Positions 43,259 to 52,606 are shown, numbered from the stretch's first letter. The stretch: 64,000 nt of DNA from Roseivirga misakiensis (GCF_001747105.1 NZ_MDGQ01000005.1:310001-374000); one strand, 5' to 3'. The notes: a model not told the origin generated them from the letters alone. Numbers and translations are program-made.

Positions 43259-43810
43259 ATGAAACTCAAAATCGCACTCATTCTTCTATTATCATTTGGG
43301 GTTAATCTTACTTACGGTCAAGAGAAGAAAAAATGGGTTAATCCTATTATAAAGAACTATGGAGGTATCTTAGATTTAGAACGTGTGGATGTAGCTCCAG
43401 ATCCGGATATGGAATATAAGATCCTTGTGGAGTTGGTTCATAAAATGGATAAGAAGTCAAAACGACCGGCATTTTCAGCAACTAATGTAGCCCGACTGAT
43501 GAATTTGCACGGAGTAGGTGGTGTGAAGCCTGAAAACCTGAAGGTCGTAGTCGTAATTCATGGTCAGGCGACAAGTTCGGTTTTAAATGCTGAATCCTAT
43601 AAGGACAAATATGATAATGAAAGTCCCTATGTACCGTTATACAAGGAGTTGATGGAAGCGGGCGTGCAGGTAGTAGTCTGTGGACAGTCTTATGTGAATT
43701 ATGGCTACACTTTTGACAAACTGATGGATAATGTGAAAGTGGGTACCTCAGCCTTAACGACCATTACAACTTACACGCAAAAAGGATACACCTACTTCAA
43801 ATGGGATTAG
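43259..43810 (+). CDS. Exported DsrE-family protein, copy 1
   Basis: A protein of 183 residues with a signal peptide (about 1-20). The mature part has a common motif NPIIKNYGGI at about 28-38, then an alpha/beta DsrE-like domain (YKILVELVHKM, NVARLMNLHGVGGV, LKVVVVIHGQATSSVL) and a cysteine in VVVCGQS. DsrE/DsrF-like proteins carry sulfur on a cysteine in the cytoplasm; exported versions in Bacteroidota are of unknown function. It is followed by a paralog after 73 bp. The two share NPIIKNYGGI, NVARLMNLHxxGGVKxEN and the CxQS motif, so they are a tandem duplication. Confidence 0.83.
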   Translation: MKLKIALILLLSFGVNLTYGQEKKKWVNPIIKNYGGILDLERVDVAPDPDMEYKILVELVHKMDKKSKRPAFSATNVARLMNLHGVGGVKPENLKVVVVIHGQATSSVLNAESYKDKYDNESPYVPLYKELMEAGVQVVVCGQSYVNYGYTFDKLMDNVKVGTSALTTITTYTQKGYTYFKWD

Positions 43811-43883
43811 TCGAATAAGGCTCCTTTTATTGATTTATTCTTCAAAATTGTGTCTATTGACACCTAGATAAATCAATGAAACT

Positions 43884-44426
43884 ATGAACCTTCTTAAAAG
43901 CTCACTTCTCTTACTTTTCGGTATTCTTGCGATTAATGTATCTATCGCTCAGGAGCAGATTAATCCTATTATCAAGAACTATGGTGGTATTTTCGATGCT
44001 CCACATGCTACGGAAAAACCAGACCCCAATATGGAGTACAAGGTCATCGTAGACATTGTAACCGCAGACTCGAAAGTAAGTGAGCCTTTCTATTCAATTG
44101 TCAATGTGGCCCGACTGATGAATTTGCATGCGATGGGCGGGGTAAAGAAGGAAAATATGAAGGTTGTTATGGCCATTCACGGCGGTGCGGTTTGGTCAGT
44201 ATTGAATAATGAGAAATACAATGAAAAGTACGGTATCGATAACCCTCACATTCCTCTTTTTAATGAGCTTCAAGCGGCAGGCGTTAAAATCGTGGTCTGC
44301 TCTCAATCCATGTTAGGACGTCAGATTGATCATACTAAATTGGCACCGGGCTTGGAAACAGCTACTTCTATGCTTACTACCATGACTACTTATCAGTTGA
44401 AGGGCTATGCCGCCCTAAAGTTTTAG
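43884..44426 (+). CDS. Exported DsrE-family protein, copy 2
   Basis: A protein of 180 residues with a signal peptide (LLFGILAINVSIAQ). It has the same layout as the preceding gene: NPIIKNYGGI, NVARLMNLHAMGGVKKEN, VVMAIHGGAVWSVLNN and the cysteine motif VVCSQS, with a shorter middle loop. The pair are tandem paralogs; the GTGTC-TATT-GACAC hairpin at 43850-43863 lies just upstream of this copy. Function is unknown; a periplasmic sulfur- or redox-related role is inferred from the fold and the single cysteine. It ends 3 bp before the convergent small membrane gene. Confidence 0.83.
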   Translation: MNLLKSSLLLLFGILAINVSIAQEQINPIIKNYGGIFDAPHATEKPDPNMEYKVIVDIVTADSKVSEPFYSIVNVARLMNLHAMGGVKKENMKVVMAIHGGAVWSVLNNEKYNEKYGIDNPHIPLFNELQAAGVKIVVCSQSMLGRQIDHTKLAPGLETATSMLTTMTTYQLKGYAALKF

Positions 44427-44429
44427 AGC

Positions 44430-44714
44430 TTAAGAAAACCTCTCGAGTGTCATAATTAGAAATGAGATCAGGAAGATTGCCATTCCAATTCCAATAAGAA
44501 AAATAAATCTGGCACTTGCCTTTTGTTTCCTTCTGGCATTTTCCTTTCTCAATCTTAAGAGCTCATCAAAGTCAGTAGTAACGTTCCTTTTGACGGAACG
44601 CCTAAAGGGTGTGTCCTCCATTCTGTCACCGTAAACACTTCTTGCTTTTGCAAATGCTTTTTTTGGTTTATTCTCTTGAATTTGTTGTTTGATGTGAATT
44701 GCTGACCAGCCCAT
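44430..44714 (-). CDS. Small protein with C-terminal membrane anchor
   Basis: A protein of 94 residues: a basic, mostly helical N-terminal part (VYGDRMEDTPFRRSVKRN, FDELLRLRKENARRKQK) and one membrane helix near the end (RFIFLIGIGMAIFLISFLIM). No family is recognised. The basic segment before the helix predicts a cytoplasmic N-terminus. It is convergent with the DsrE pair and stands alone. Confidence 0.65.
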   Translation of the reverse strand: MGWSAIHIKQQIQENKPKKAFAKARSVYGDRMEDTPFRRSVKRNVTTDFDELLRLRKENARRKQKASARFIFLIGIGMAIFLISFLIMTLERFS

Positions 44715-44901
44715 TTTTCTTTGTTTTAACCTCTTATGGTAAGATTATACGAGTATATGAACCCCTTGGAGGCGGGTTCATGGTCATCGGTTTAGCTGGC
44801 GGTTAAACGTCTTTTCGACAATAGTTTAAGATACTTGTGATTGGAAATGAGTTGCCCTAAAACAGTCGAGAGGTTATCTGGATTCTTCTAAGTATTACAT
44901 C

Positions 44902-45945
44902 TTAAGCTTGGAATTGATTGATCACTCGGACCCCAATACCTTTAAAGTCATTCATTTTTGGAAGGAGGGCGGCGCCTTCTTCCAAACTGATCAACTCACC
45001 GATTAATCGTTCTGGCTGAAGCTTGCCTGATTGAATGAACTGCATCATTTCTGGGTAGGCATGTGCTTGCATTCCATGGCTGCCAAGGATTTCCAGTTCA
45101 TTGGCAACTACCAAGTGCATGGGGACGCTAGGATTGTAATCTTCTCCTGCCATAAGCCCAACCTGTATGTGTTTCCCTCTCTTTCTTAGGTTAGCGATTG
45201 AATTATAGCATGTGATTTTGTTGCCTAGTGCGTCTAAGGAGACATGTACGCCTCCTTTTGACAATTCTTTCACAGCTTCCACTGGGTCTTCCTCATTCGC
45301 ATTGACTAAAAAGTCTGCTCCGATTGATTTGGCAAAATCTAATGCCTTTTGATTGATGTCGATAGCGATAACCTGTGCTCCTTTTGACTTGGCGATCATT
45401 ATGGCCGAAAGTCCAACACCACCACATCCATGTACGGCTACAAAGTGATCAGATTCAACTTGTCCTTGATGCATAACTGCCCGATAAGAGGTAATGAATC
45501 GGCAGCCAAGGCTTGCGGCGGTTTCAAACGAGATTTCATCTGGCAAGTGTACCAAATTTATATCTGCATAATGAATGCCCACATATTCCGCAAAACTTCC
45601 CCAATGTGTAAATCCAGGCTGAAATTGATTATCACAAACTTGATGATTTCCAGTTTTGCATTGATGGCATTTTCCACAACCACTGACAAAAGGCACAGTC
45701 ACCCGATCGCCAACTTTGAATTTTTTAATGCCTTTCCCTACAGCAGCTACTGTGCCTGCCAGTTCATGACCCGGTACATGCGGTAATAGTATATCGCTGT
45801 CATGTCCCATCCATCCATGCCAATCAGATCGGCATAGTCCCGTAGCTTCAACTTTCAAGACTACGCCACCAAAAACTGGTGTGGGATCTAGTAAGTTTTC
45901 AACAGTGATTGGCCCATTAAATTCAGCGTAAAAGGCAGCTTTCAT
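44902..45945 (-). CDS. Zinc-dependent alcohol dehydrogenase
   Basis: A protein of 347 residues of the medium-chain dehydrogenase family. Catalytic zinc ligands are C38 and H60 ([11 protein letters not shown]), and the structural zinc cysteines are C90, C93, C96 and C104 in [17 protein letters not shown]. The Rossmann motif [18 protein letters not shown] binds NAD(P). Oxidation of an alcohol is expected, with unknown substrate. It is monocistronic and divergent from a small membrane gene with no obvious metabolic partner nearby. Confidence 0.9.
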   Translation of the reverse strand: MKAAFYAEFNGPITVENLLDPTPVFGGVVLKVEATGLCRSDWHGWMGHDSDILLPHVPGHELAGTVAAVGKGIKKFKVGDRVTVPFVSGCGKCHQCKTGNHQVCDNQFQPGFTHWGSFAEYVGIHYADINLVHLPDEISFETAASLGCRFITSYRAVMHQGQVESDHFVAVHGCGGVGLSAIMIAKSKGAQVIAIDINQKALDFAKSIGADFLVNANEEDPVEAVKELSKGGVHVSLDALGNKITCYNSIANLRKRGKHIQVGLMAGEDYNPSVPMHLVVANELEILGSHGMQAHAYPEMMQFIQSGKLQPERLIGELISLEEGAALLPKMNDFKGIGVRVINQFQA

Positions 45946-46058
45946 ATCGACTATCTGTTTGTGGTAGCGTGAAAATTAGGGATTTGAAGTGAAGGAAAAA
46001 ATAGCAAAATATAAGTCGAAAGAGTTTTGTGATTAAATTGCATATAAATCATACCACT

Positions 46059-46496
46059 ATGTACAACGGACTTTTACACGCTCACTCAGGCTTACGCTGG
46101 GTTGTTTTGGTTTTATTACTCGTAGCGATCGCCAATGCTTTCTCTAAAAAAGGAAATGGCCGATGGTCTCCGAAAGACAAGAAGATTACTCTTTTTGCTA
46201 TGATCTTCACCCATATACAACTTGTCCTCGGAATTGTGATGTACTTCATGAGTCCAAAAGTGGTTTTTTCGAGCGAGACTATGTCTAGCCCCGTGCTTAG
46301 GTTTTACACCGTTGAGCATATCAGTCTTATGCTTGTGGCCATAGCTTTAATTACAATAGGTTATAGCAAAGCAAAACGTGCTATTAGCGATGCTAAGAAA
46401 TTTAAGGCTGTATCAACTTTCTATTTGATCGGACTCATTTTAATCCTAGCATCCATTCCGTGGCCGTTCAGAAACTTGGGTGCTGGCTGGTTTTAG
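46059..46496 (+). CDS. Four-helix membrane protein (cytochrome b-like, unnamed family)
   Basis: A protein of 145 residues from the ATG at 46059; a GTG at 46029 would add ten. It has four membrane helices (about 13-30, 45-65, 80-102, 115-132). Histidines lie in positions that could face a membrane cofactor (LLHAHSGLRWV near the N-terminus, EHISLMLVAIALITIGYSK in helix three), which gives a cytochrome b-like look. The motif LxHAHSGLRW is known in Bacteroidota small membrane proteins annotated as cytochrome B, but heme binding is not shown. A hairpin overlaps its stop codon (46482-46502). Confidence 0.72.
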   Translation: MYNGLLHAHSGLRWVVLVLLLVAIANAFSKKGNGRWSPKDKKITLFAMIFTHIQLVLGIVMYFMSPKVVFSSETMSSPVLRFYTVEHISLMLVAIALITIGYSKAKRAISDAKKFKAVSTFYLIGLILILASIPWPFRNLGAGWF

Positions 46497-46515
46497 GCCA
46501 GCTAAAAATTCACTT

Positions 46516-47976
46516 TTACTGTGAAGAGTTCGAGTTTTTGATGAGCTGAATATAGAAGCGAATGGCATCCTTGTAGTCATCTATAGGAATACGCTCATCA
46601 ATACCGTGAAATGTATCTATGTTGTCCTCATTGATATGGTAGGGAACAAAGCGATAGATATTTGGGCTAACAGCGCTAAAATGTCTGGAGTCAGTGGCTG
46701 CTATGACCAAATTAGGTCCAGTTAAAGTCTTATCGAAAATTTGTTTGATCGTTTTATTTATTGTTTCAAACCCCTCAGTTTCGATAGAAGAAACTGGGGA
46801 TGGCTCCGAATTAAAGCCTGAAAACTTGGCTTTTACACGATCATCGCCAATTACTTTATTGGCATGAACCAAAATGTCTTCAGCTGTTTGACCCGGTACT
46901 ATTCGGAAGTTTACTAGTGCTCTGGCATAGGTCGGAATTACATTTTCTTTTACACCAGCTTCAAAAACAGTTGGAGCCGTTGTGGTTCGGACGAGAGCGT
47001 TGCCTGCCGTACTAGCGTTTTCATAAGTACTTATGATCATGCCTTTGAAAAGGTCACGGTTTGCAAAGGCAAGTTTATTGACAAAGCCCATTTCAGGGCC
47101 CAAGTAATCCATAAAACCATTCATGGCTTCTGAAATAGATGCTTCTAATGGACTGGCTTTAAGGTCAGAAATAGCCTTAGCTAATACGTCGATAGCAGTT
47201 TCTTTGGCTGGTTTAGAAGAGTGTCCGCCATCCATATCAACAGTAAACTCAATAGTCGTAGAACCTTTCTCGCCTATGCCGATCATAGCTACGTCTGCCT
47301 CAATACCCGGTACTAACTTTTGAGTGATGGCGTACCCTTCATCCAATACATAGGCCGCTTTTACACCTTGATTTTCCAGGTGTTTTGCGATGACAACGGC
47401 ACCTTTTTCACCACCAATTTCTTCGTCATGACCGAAGGCTAAGTAAATGGTTCTTTCTGGTTGGAAGCCTTCTTTCAAAAGCATTTCAACTGATTCTAAA
47501 ATCCCAATGACAGAGAATTTATCATCGATGGTACCTCGCCCCCAAATCTCACCATCCTTGATTTCTCCTGCGAACGGATCGACCGACCATTTATCAGGCG
47601 AAGCGATCGGCACTACATCAATATGCCCCATAAGTACAATAGGTGCAAGGCTTAAATTACGCCCCTTCCACTCATATAGATGGCTGTATTCGCTAAATAT
47701 TTGGTGATTGAGTAACGAGTCAGTCAACGGGTAATTTCGATTTAATATATCGTTGAAATCTTGAAAAGGCGTAGGATCGAAGTCTGCTTCGTTTTCGAAA
47801 GAAATAGTTTTTAGCCTTAAGGCTTCTTGGAGACGGGTAATTGAAGCGTCGCCGACCGGAATTTTATCGATCACTGCTATTTCAGCCTGAATGGATGTGA
47901 ACGTGAAAGTTTTTACGAGCAGAAAGGCAACGAATAAAACGAGGATAACTAGAACACCAAGAGCAAATTTCTTCAT
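46516..47976 (-). CDS. M20-family metallopeptidase (PM20D1/carboxypeptidase-like)
   Basis: A protein of 486 residues with an N-terminal signal or anchor helix (about 4-23). The M20 motifs are LMGHIDVVP with the first metal histidine, GRGTIDDKFSV with the bridging aspartate, and FGHDEEIGGEKGA with the catalytic glutamate. The dimerisation domain is in the middle and a late histidine lies in TDSRHFS. The closest known type is the PM20D1/yeast carboxypeptidase S branch, which hydrolyses N-acyl amino acids or peptides. The substrate is unknown. It is exported or anchored to face the periplasm. Confidence 0.9.
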   Translation of the reverse strand: MKKFALGVLVILVLFVAFLLVKTFTFTSIQAEIAVIDKIPVGDASITRLQEALRLKTISFENEADFDPTPFQDFNDILNRNYPLTDSLLNHQIFSEYSHLYEWKGRNLSLAPIVLMGHIDVVPIASPDKWSVDPFAGEIKDGEIWGRGTIDDKFSVIGILESVEMLLKEGFQPERTIYLAFGHDEEIGGEKGAVVIAKHLENQGVKAAYVLDEGYAITQKLVPGIEADVAMIGIGEKGSTTIEFTVDMDGGHSSKPAKETAIDVLAKAISDLKASPLEASISEAMNGFMDYLGPEMGFVNKLAFANRDLFKGMIISTYENASTAGNALVRTTTAPTVFEAGVKENVIPTYARALVNFRIVPGQTAEDILVHANKVIGDDRVKAKFSGFNSEPSPVSSIETEGFETINKTIKQIFDKTLTGPNLVIAATDSRHFSAVSPNIYRFVPYHINEDNIDTFHGIDERIPIDDYKDAIRFYIQLIKNSNSSQ

Positions 47977-48021
47977 AGTAAATGATAACTACATGAGTTT
48001 ACAATTTACCCAATTTGCAGA

Positions 48022-48897
48022 TTAATATGTCTTGGTCATGTGGCTATCTACACAAATAATAAAATCTGCCTGACCAAAATGGTCTTTTGAAAGTTTGGAG
48101 ATATCGGCTTGTTCTACGGTGGAAATAGTGATGACTCTATATTCTGGCTTTAGTTTATTTAAATACCATAAAATACCTTCGAAAAAGTCAGAATGGTAGG
48201 CGCCATTGTAATGAATGAATAATTCTCCATCAGAATGGTTTTTGGCAATGAAGTGGGCCATTGTGGCGTCTTTGGAGGCTTGCGATTTAACCAGATTCGG
48301 GGTACCGTGATCGCCCATCATGCTCAGAATGTTTACATAACGAGGTAGTTCTGGATCGAATGGAATTGGTAAAGATGCTATCCATGATTTCTCCGTAGGC
48401 GTAAGTGATTCTAAAACTTCGAACCCATTTTTGTACACTTGATTGGCATACCTTCTTGGAATATTCGTGCCGATAAATTTTAGTTCATGCTGTTTGGCAA
48501 AATCAACGAGCGGGGCATAATCCGTTGGGTAATTTTTCCATAGGCGTGCCAATGTATCAAAGGCTTTTTGGTCGATCGTTCCTTTGAGATAATTGTCCAG
48601 TGCCTCCTGATTATCAGCCTCTATCATTTCGGCACCTAGGATTAAATCGCGTTTGTTGTGTAGTGCTCGAGTTACCTCATACTGAAGCCAATGAGCAATT
48701 GGGTTGTTATGTTGTTCGCCAAAAAAGATAACATCTTGCTTTTCAAGCTGCTTCAACATTTTCTTGTACGAAACCTTTTTGCCTTTGGCGTTATAGATAA
48801 TATATGGCGTCATATCCTGACTAACACCCTGGAAGCCTAGGCATACGATAAGAAAAAGTACTAGCGTGCTTTTTGAACTGCAGATTAGAGTTTTCAT
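48022..48897 (-). CDS. ChaN-family exported protein
   Basis: A protein of 291 residues from the ATG at 48897; a TTG 15 bp earlier is poorer. A signal peptide covers about 1-26. The ChaN/DUF399 signature FFGEQHNNPIAHWLQYEVTR is near residue 55, and MIEADNQEALDNYLKG, FAKQHELKFIGTNIPRRYAN and FIHYNGAYHSDFFEGI follow. ChaN proteins bind heme or iron through conserved histidines and are linked to iron uptake in pathogens. Here it is probably periplasmic. There is no heme-uptake neighbour. Confidence 0.87.
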   Translation of the reverse strand: MKTLICSSKSTLVLFLIVCLGFQGVSQDMTPYIIYNAKGKKVSYKKMLKQLEKQDVIFFGEQHNNPIAHWLQYEVTRALHNKRDLILGAEMIEADNQEALDNYLKGTIDQKAFDTLARLWKNYPTDYAPLVDFAKQHELKFIGTNIPRRYANQVYKNGFEVLESLTPTEKSWIASLPIPFDPELPRYVNILSMMGDHGTPNLVKSQASKDATMAHFIAKNHSDGELFIHYNGAYHSDFFEGILWYLNKLKPEYRVITISTVEQADISKLSKDHFGQADFIICVDSHMTKTY

Positions 48898-49019
48898 GCT
48901 TATTGACTTCAATGTTCAATGAATCAATAAGATAGGTCAATCGATCTATCAACTCAAAATAATTTTATGAGTGGGAAGTTAAAGGTCGATAGGGGCAACT
49001 TCTCGATTTCGATGTAAAT

Positions 49020-50081
49020 CTAGAGCTTACCGATCTTTACTTTTATGCCTTCATTATTTCCAGAGATTAGTCTGGCAATGACTTTGGTGCTTTCGAATTG
49101 CTCTAAGAGGATTTTAATAAATACAGTGATGGGGATGGACATAATTAGTCCAGGGATACCCCATACATAGCCCCAGAGCATTAACATGATCAGAATTGTG
49201 ATTACATTAATGGAGAACGATTTGCCCATAAAAATAGGCTCTAAAATACCTCCAAATAGTACTTGAACACCTGTAATAGTGGCTACGAAGAAGAACAATA
49301 TAGATGTGGTTTCTATTTCAACGAAAGAAAAAACAGCTAGTAGTACCACGCTTATCACCGAGCCAACCATTTGCAAGAAGTTGATCGCAAAGGCGAAAAG
49401 TCCCCAGAAAATAGGGAAACTGACCCCAAAGGCCCAGCAAGAAACACCAATGCCTAAGCCCGTAAATAAACTAATGAAGAACTTTACCTTAATGAACGTT
49501 ATAAGGTCTTTTTCTATCTTCATAAAGGTCTTGATAGAGGAAAACTGTTGTTTTAAAACGGTGATTCTCAGAATCTTTTGAATGTCTATTGAGCCAGCAA
49601 GCAACAAGAGTACGAAGAATGCTGTGGTCAGAGTCATAGTGAGGGTATTTGATATAAAACCCACCGTCGGTGCAAAGTTCTTACTGATCGTTTCTTGGTT
49701 GATAAATGAGGCCAATGTGTCTTCTCCTTGTAGGAAATCGACACCAAAAAAGCTCTCGATCGAGTAGAGTAATCCACTGAGTTTTACTTTCGCCTGATCT
49801 AAAAAGGCATTGTCTTTAGAAAGGATTTCTTTGCTTGATAGTTGTATTAGTTCACCACTGAGCTTGAAGAATGTCGCAATAATCAGCACTACGATGATTA
49901 GGCTCAAAACTTTGGGACATCCTTTACTTTTCAACCATCGCATCAAGGGTAGGAAGAGCAAGGCGATAAACATCGACGATACAAAAGGTATCAGTATGAA
50001 CGACAACGTTTTAAAGAGGAAAAAAACCAAAGGAATAACGATAATCAATAATAATATGTTAGTCGTTTTTCGATCGTTCAT
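49020..50081 (-). CDS. AI-2E family transporter
   Basis: A protein of 353 residues with the AI-2E/PerM transporter layout: about eight membrane helices in two groups, a central soluble region at about 70-150, and the conserved block GIGVSCWAFGVSFPIFWGLFAFAINFL followed by GGILEPIFMGKSFSINVITI. Related proteins export autoinducer-2 or act as Na+/H+ antiporters. The substrate is not predictable. It stands alone. Confidence 0.88.
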   Translation of the reverse strand: MNDRKTTNILLLIIVIPLVFFLFKTLSFILIPFVSSMFIALLFLPLMRWLKSKGCPKVLSLIIVVLIIATFFKLSGELIQLSSKEILSKDNAFLDQAKVKLSGLLYSIESFFGVDFLQGEDTLASFINQETISKNFAPTVGFISNTLTMTLTTAFFVLLLLAGSIDIQKILRITVLKQQFSSIKTFMKIEKDLITFIKVKFFISLFTGLGIGVSCWAFGVSFPIFWGLFAFAINFLQMVGSVISVVLLAVFSFVEIETTSILFFFVATITGVQVLFGGILEPIFMGKSFSINVITILIMLMLWGYVWGIPGLIMSIPITVFIKILLEQFESTKVIARLISGNNEGIKVKIGKL

Positions 50082-50274
50082 TTTTAAATGCTTTCTTCCG
50101 CAAAGGTATACCGAATTACTTCTTTAAATGTTTTATGGAAAGAACTTTCTTTTTAATAAAAGGCCATCCTTTGGAAGTTTTGATAGGAATACCAGATAAA
50201 AATGAAAATGGCGTTTTAGCTATACTTGTTTCTTAAGAGTTCCTTAATTTCAGATAAACCCAATTCAGAAGCGT

Positions 50275-50574
50275 ATGCCAAAAGGTGGTTATACCTACAT
50301 CATGTCGAACAAGCAAAGGACTACTTTATACATAGGTGTTACTTCTGATTTAGAAACTCGAGTTTATCAACATAGAAATGGGGAAGGATCAAAGTTTACA
50401 AAAAAGTATAGATGCTATCATTTGATCTATTTCGAAGTATTTGAAGCGATTGAATCGGCAATTGAACGAGAAAAGGTCCTGAAACGATGGAATAGATCTT
50501 GGAAGGAAGAATTAATAAAGGGCTTCAATCCGCAGTTGAGAGATCTTTGGGATCAAATTCAAGGCTTTAACTAG
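50275..50574 (+). CDS. GIY-YIG family endonuclease
   Basis: A protein of 99 residues, all GIY-YIG domain: the first strand YTYIMSNKQRTTLYIGVTSD, then ETRVYQHRNGEG with the catalytic arginine region, then YEVFEAIESAIEREKVLKRW with the glutamate. This single-domain form is common, free-standing and of unclear function, and it often lies beside short palindromic repeats. A palindrome of that kind starts 24 bp after its stop. It could be a solitary selfish gene, a repair nuclease, or part of a REP-like element. Confidence 0.9.
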   Translation: MPKGGYTYIMSNKQRTTLYIGVTSDLETRVYQHRNGEGSKFTKKYRCYHLIYFEVFEAIESAIEREKVLKRWNRSWKEELIKGFNPQLRDLWDQIQGFN

Positions 50575-50593
50575 TCGCTCATTTGTTCATTAC

Positions 50594-50622
50594 CGTCACC
50601 CTCAACTTGATTGAGGGTCTCC
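50594..50622. repeat. REP-like palindromic repeat after the GIY-YIG gene
   Basis: ACCCTCAA (50598-50605), 5-nt loop, TTGAGGGT (50611-50618) is a perfect 8-bp stem, flanked by GTC before and CTCCC after. The pattern GTCA-stem-loop-TCTCC resembles dispersed elements that I recall from Bacteroidota and Proteobacteria, often next to GIY-YIG genes. Only one copy is visible in this window. Confidence 0.5.
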
Positions 50623-50815
50623 CAATAAGGTGCCAAACTCATCGTTAAGTGCTTGGCTTAAAAACTCATGGATCAATTTAAAACTCTTTTTATTCATCCT
50701 GTTTTTCAATCGATTTCAGAGAGAATTTCGATTGGGGTATATGGAACAAGAATCCTTAGATAACAATCGTGATTCAACACTGTTAATTATCAAACCATTG
50801 TTTTAAATTCGACCA

Positions 50816-50829
50816 AACAAACGTTCGTT
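50816..50829. promoter_or_regulatory. Candidate TetR-type operator abutting the paaN start
   Basis: AACAAACGTTCGTT is a palindrome with one mismatch at each mirrored pair (AACxAACGTTCGTT), ending 1 bp before the ATG. It resembles binding sites of TetR-family regulators of aromatic and fatty-acid catabolism. The regulator is not in this window. Confidence 0.4.
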
Positions 50830-52506
50830 ATGGGATTGTCACCAGCAAATAAAGAAATTTTAGATAAGGCGATCGAAGCCTTACACACCAGAGTTTTTCA
50901 CGCACAATATCCAGAGCATCCATCGCCTAAGATTTATGGCGAAACCGCGGATGAAGATGGAAAAAATGCATTTAAAGCTTTGAGAAAAGGGAGGTTTGAG
51001 GAGCTTCAACAGCAAGGCGAAATAGCTTGGGTTGGCGAAGAAGACTCACCATATTTTGCTGAACCAGTGGGCACCACTTATCCTCAATTTACAAACGAGG
51101 TCCTGATTGAACGTGCCGAGAAGGCATTCCATAGCTGGAGAAAGGTGTCAAAAGAAGATCGTGCACAGGTATTAATCGATTCTCTTGAAAGGTTTTCGAA
51201 AAGGTTTTTCGAGAATGCTTATGCCACTATGCATACAACCGGTCAAGGTTATATGATGGCTTTCCAAGCTTCTGGCCCTCATGCTGCCGACCGAGCATTA
51301 GAAGCTGTAGCTGCTGGCTATGAAGAATTGGGAAGGTTTCCTGATTCAACGGTGTGGGAAAAACCAATGGGTAAGTACAACTTGGTGATTAACAAAGAAT
51401 GGAGAGCTGTTCCTAAAGGAATTGGCCTGGTTATCGGCTGTTCTACTTTCCCGACATGGAATTCTGTTCCTGGCGTATATGCCGATTTGATGATGGGTAA
51501 TTCAGTATTAGTAAAACCACATCCGGGTGCGGTATTGCCTATGGCCATTGTAGTGGCTGAGATTAGAAATGCACTCAGAGATGCTGGCTTTGATCCAGAT
51601 GCGTGCCAGCTCGCAATCGACACTAAATCAGCACCAATTGCAAAGGAACTTGCAGAGCATAAAGCCGTCAAGGTTGTGGATTTCACAGGTAATTCTGAAT
51701 TCGGTTCTTATTTAGAGACTTTACCGAAGGCGGTATTTACTGAAAAAACAGGGGTTAATTCAATCATACTAGACTCTGTGGAAGACCTAGATAAAGTAAT
51801 CCAGAACATTACCTTTTCTGTGGCGCTTTATTCTGGTCAGATGTGTACGGCTCCTCAAAACTTCTTTATCCCAGCAGGTGGTGTGAAAACTCCAGAGGGC
51901 GTTGTTTCATTTGATGAAGTAGCTCAGAAATTTGCTGATTTCACCAATGGACTTATCAATAACCCTAAAGCAGGGCCTTTTGTGGCGGGTACTATTCAGA
52001 ATCCAGCTACGGCAGAACGAACAGTTGAGGCATCAAAAGCTATTGGGGGTAAAACTTGGTTGGAAACAAGAAATATTGAGCAGCCCATTCCGTATTTCAA
52101 AAATGCGAGAACGCAAACACCTACAGTTATTGAGTTAACCGCAGGAGACAAGGATAAATTCTCGAAAGAAATGTTCGGGCCGATTGCTTTCTTAATTAAA
52201 ACGAAGGATACAAAAGAGTCTGTTGCTTTAGCAAAGGAAATGGCCGAGTCTTATGGCGCAATTTCATGTGGTGCCTACACTACTGATAATGATATGAAAG
52301 AATATATAGCTGATGAAATGTCTTTAGCGGCAACTCCAGTGTCTTTCAATTTAGTTGGTCAGATATTCGTGAATCAGAATGCAGCATTTTCTGATTTCCA
52401 CGTGACTGGTGGTAACCCAGCAGGAAATGCCTCTTTCACAAATCCAGATTATGTCAATCGTCGATTTACATGGGTGGGTATGAGAGAACCAGCTCCAAGG
52501 GGCTAA
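50830..52506 (+). CDS. paaN: PaaN-type aldehyde dehydrogenase (phenylacetate degradation)
   Basis: A protein of 558 residues of the aldehyde dehydrogenase superfamily. The catalytic cysteine is C339 in SGQMCTAPQNFF. The conserved region GIGLVIGCSTFPTWNSVPGV, then SVLVKPHPGAVLPMAIVV is typical of PaaN/PaaZ-type enzymes, which are longer than ordinary ALDHs. In PaaZ a C-terminal MaoC hydratase is fused; here it is absent. It would oxidise the ring-opened semialdehyde in phenylacetyl-CoA breakdown. No other paa gene is near. A palindrome touching its start may be its operator. Confidence 0.85.
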   Translation: MGLSPANKEILDKAIEALHTRVFHAQYPEHPSPKIYGETADEDGKNAFKALRKGRFEELQQQGEIAWVGEEDSPYFAEPVGTTYPQFTNEVLIERAEKAFHSWRKVSKEDRAQVLIDSLERFSKRFFENAYATMHTTGQGYMMAFQASGPHAADRALEAVAAGYEELGRFPDSTVWEKPMGKYNLVINKEWRAVPKGIGLVIGCSTFPTWNSVPGVYADLMMGNSVLVKPHPGAVLPMAIVVAEIRNALRDAGFDPDACQLAIDTKSAPIAKELAEHKAVKVVDFTGNSEFGSYLETLPKAVFTEKTGVNSIILDSVEDLDKVIQNITFSVALYSGQMCTAPQNFFIPAGGVKTPEGVVSFDEVAQKFADFTNGLINNPKAGPFVAGTIQNPATAERTVEASKAIGGKTWLETRNIEQPIPYFKNARTQTPTVIELTAGDKDKFSKEMFGPIAFLIKTKDTKESVALAKEMAESYGAISCGAYTTDNDMKEYIADEMSLAATPVSFNLVGQIFVNQNAAFSDFHVTGGNPAGNASFTNPDYVNRRFTWVGMREPAPRG

Positions 52507-52523
52507 AAAATCTTAACGTAAGT

Positions 52524-52557
52524 AAAAAGCCGCTTCGATTGATGAAGCGGCTTTTTT
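52524..52557 (+). terminator. Terminator of paaN
   Basis: AAAAAGCCGCTTC (52524-52536) and GAAGCGGCTTTTT (52544-52556) form a perfect 13-bp stem with a 7-nt loop, ending in a T run. It starts 18 bp after the paaN stop codon. Confidence 0.92.
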
Positions 52558-52606
52558 GTTAACCTAACTTCGAAGAGTATATTAGCTTGAGATAAATAAC
52601 CAAGTA

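Noticed and set aside
43850-43863. GTGTC-TATT-GACAC palindrome before the second DsrE gene
   Set aside because: A 5-bp stem is too short to call an operator or terminator without comparison to relatives.
46482-46502. Hairpin GCTGGC/GCCAGC at the end of the cytochrome b-like gene
   Set aside because: The stem is only 6 bp and is not followed by a proper T run, so I do not call it a terminator.
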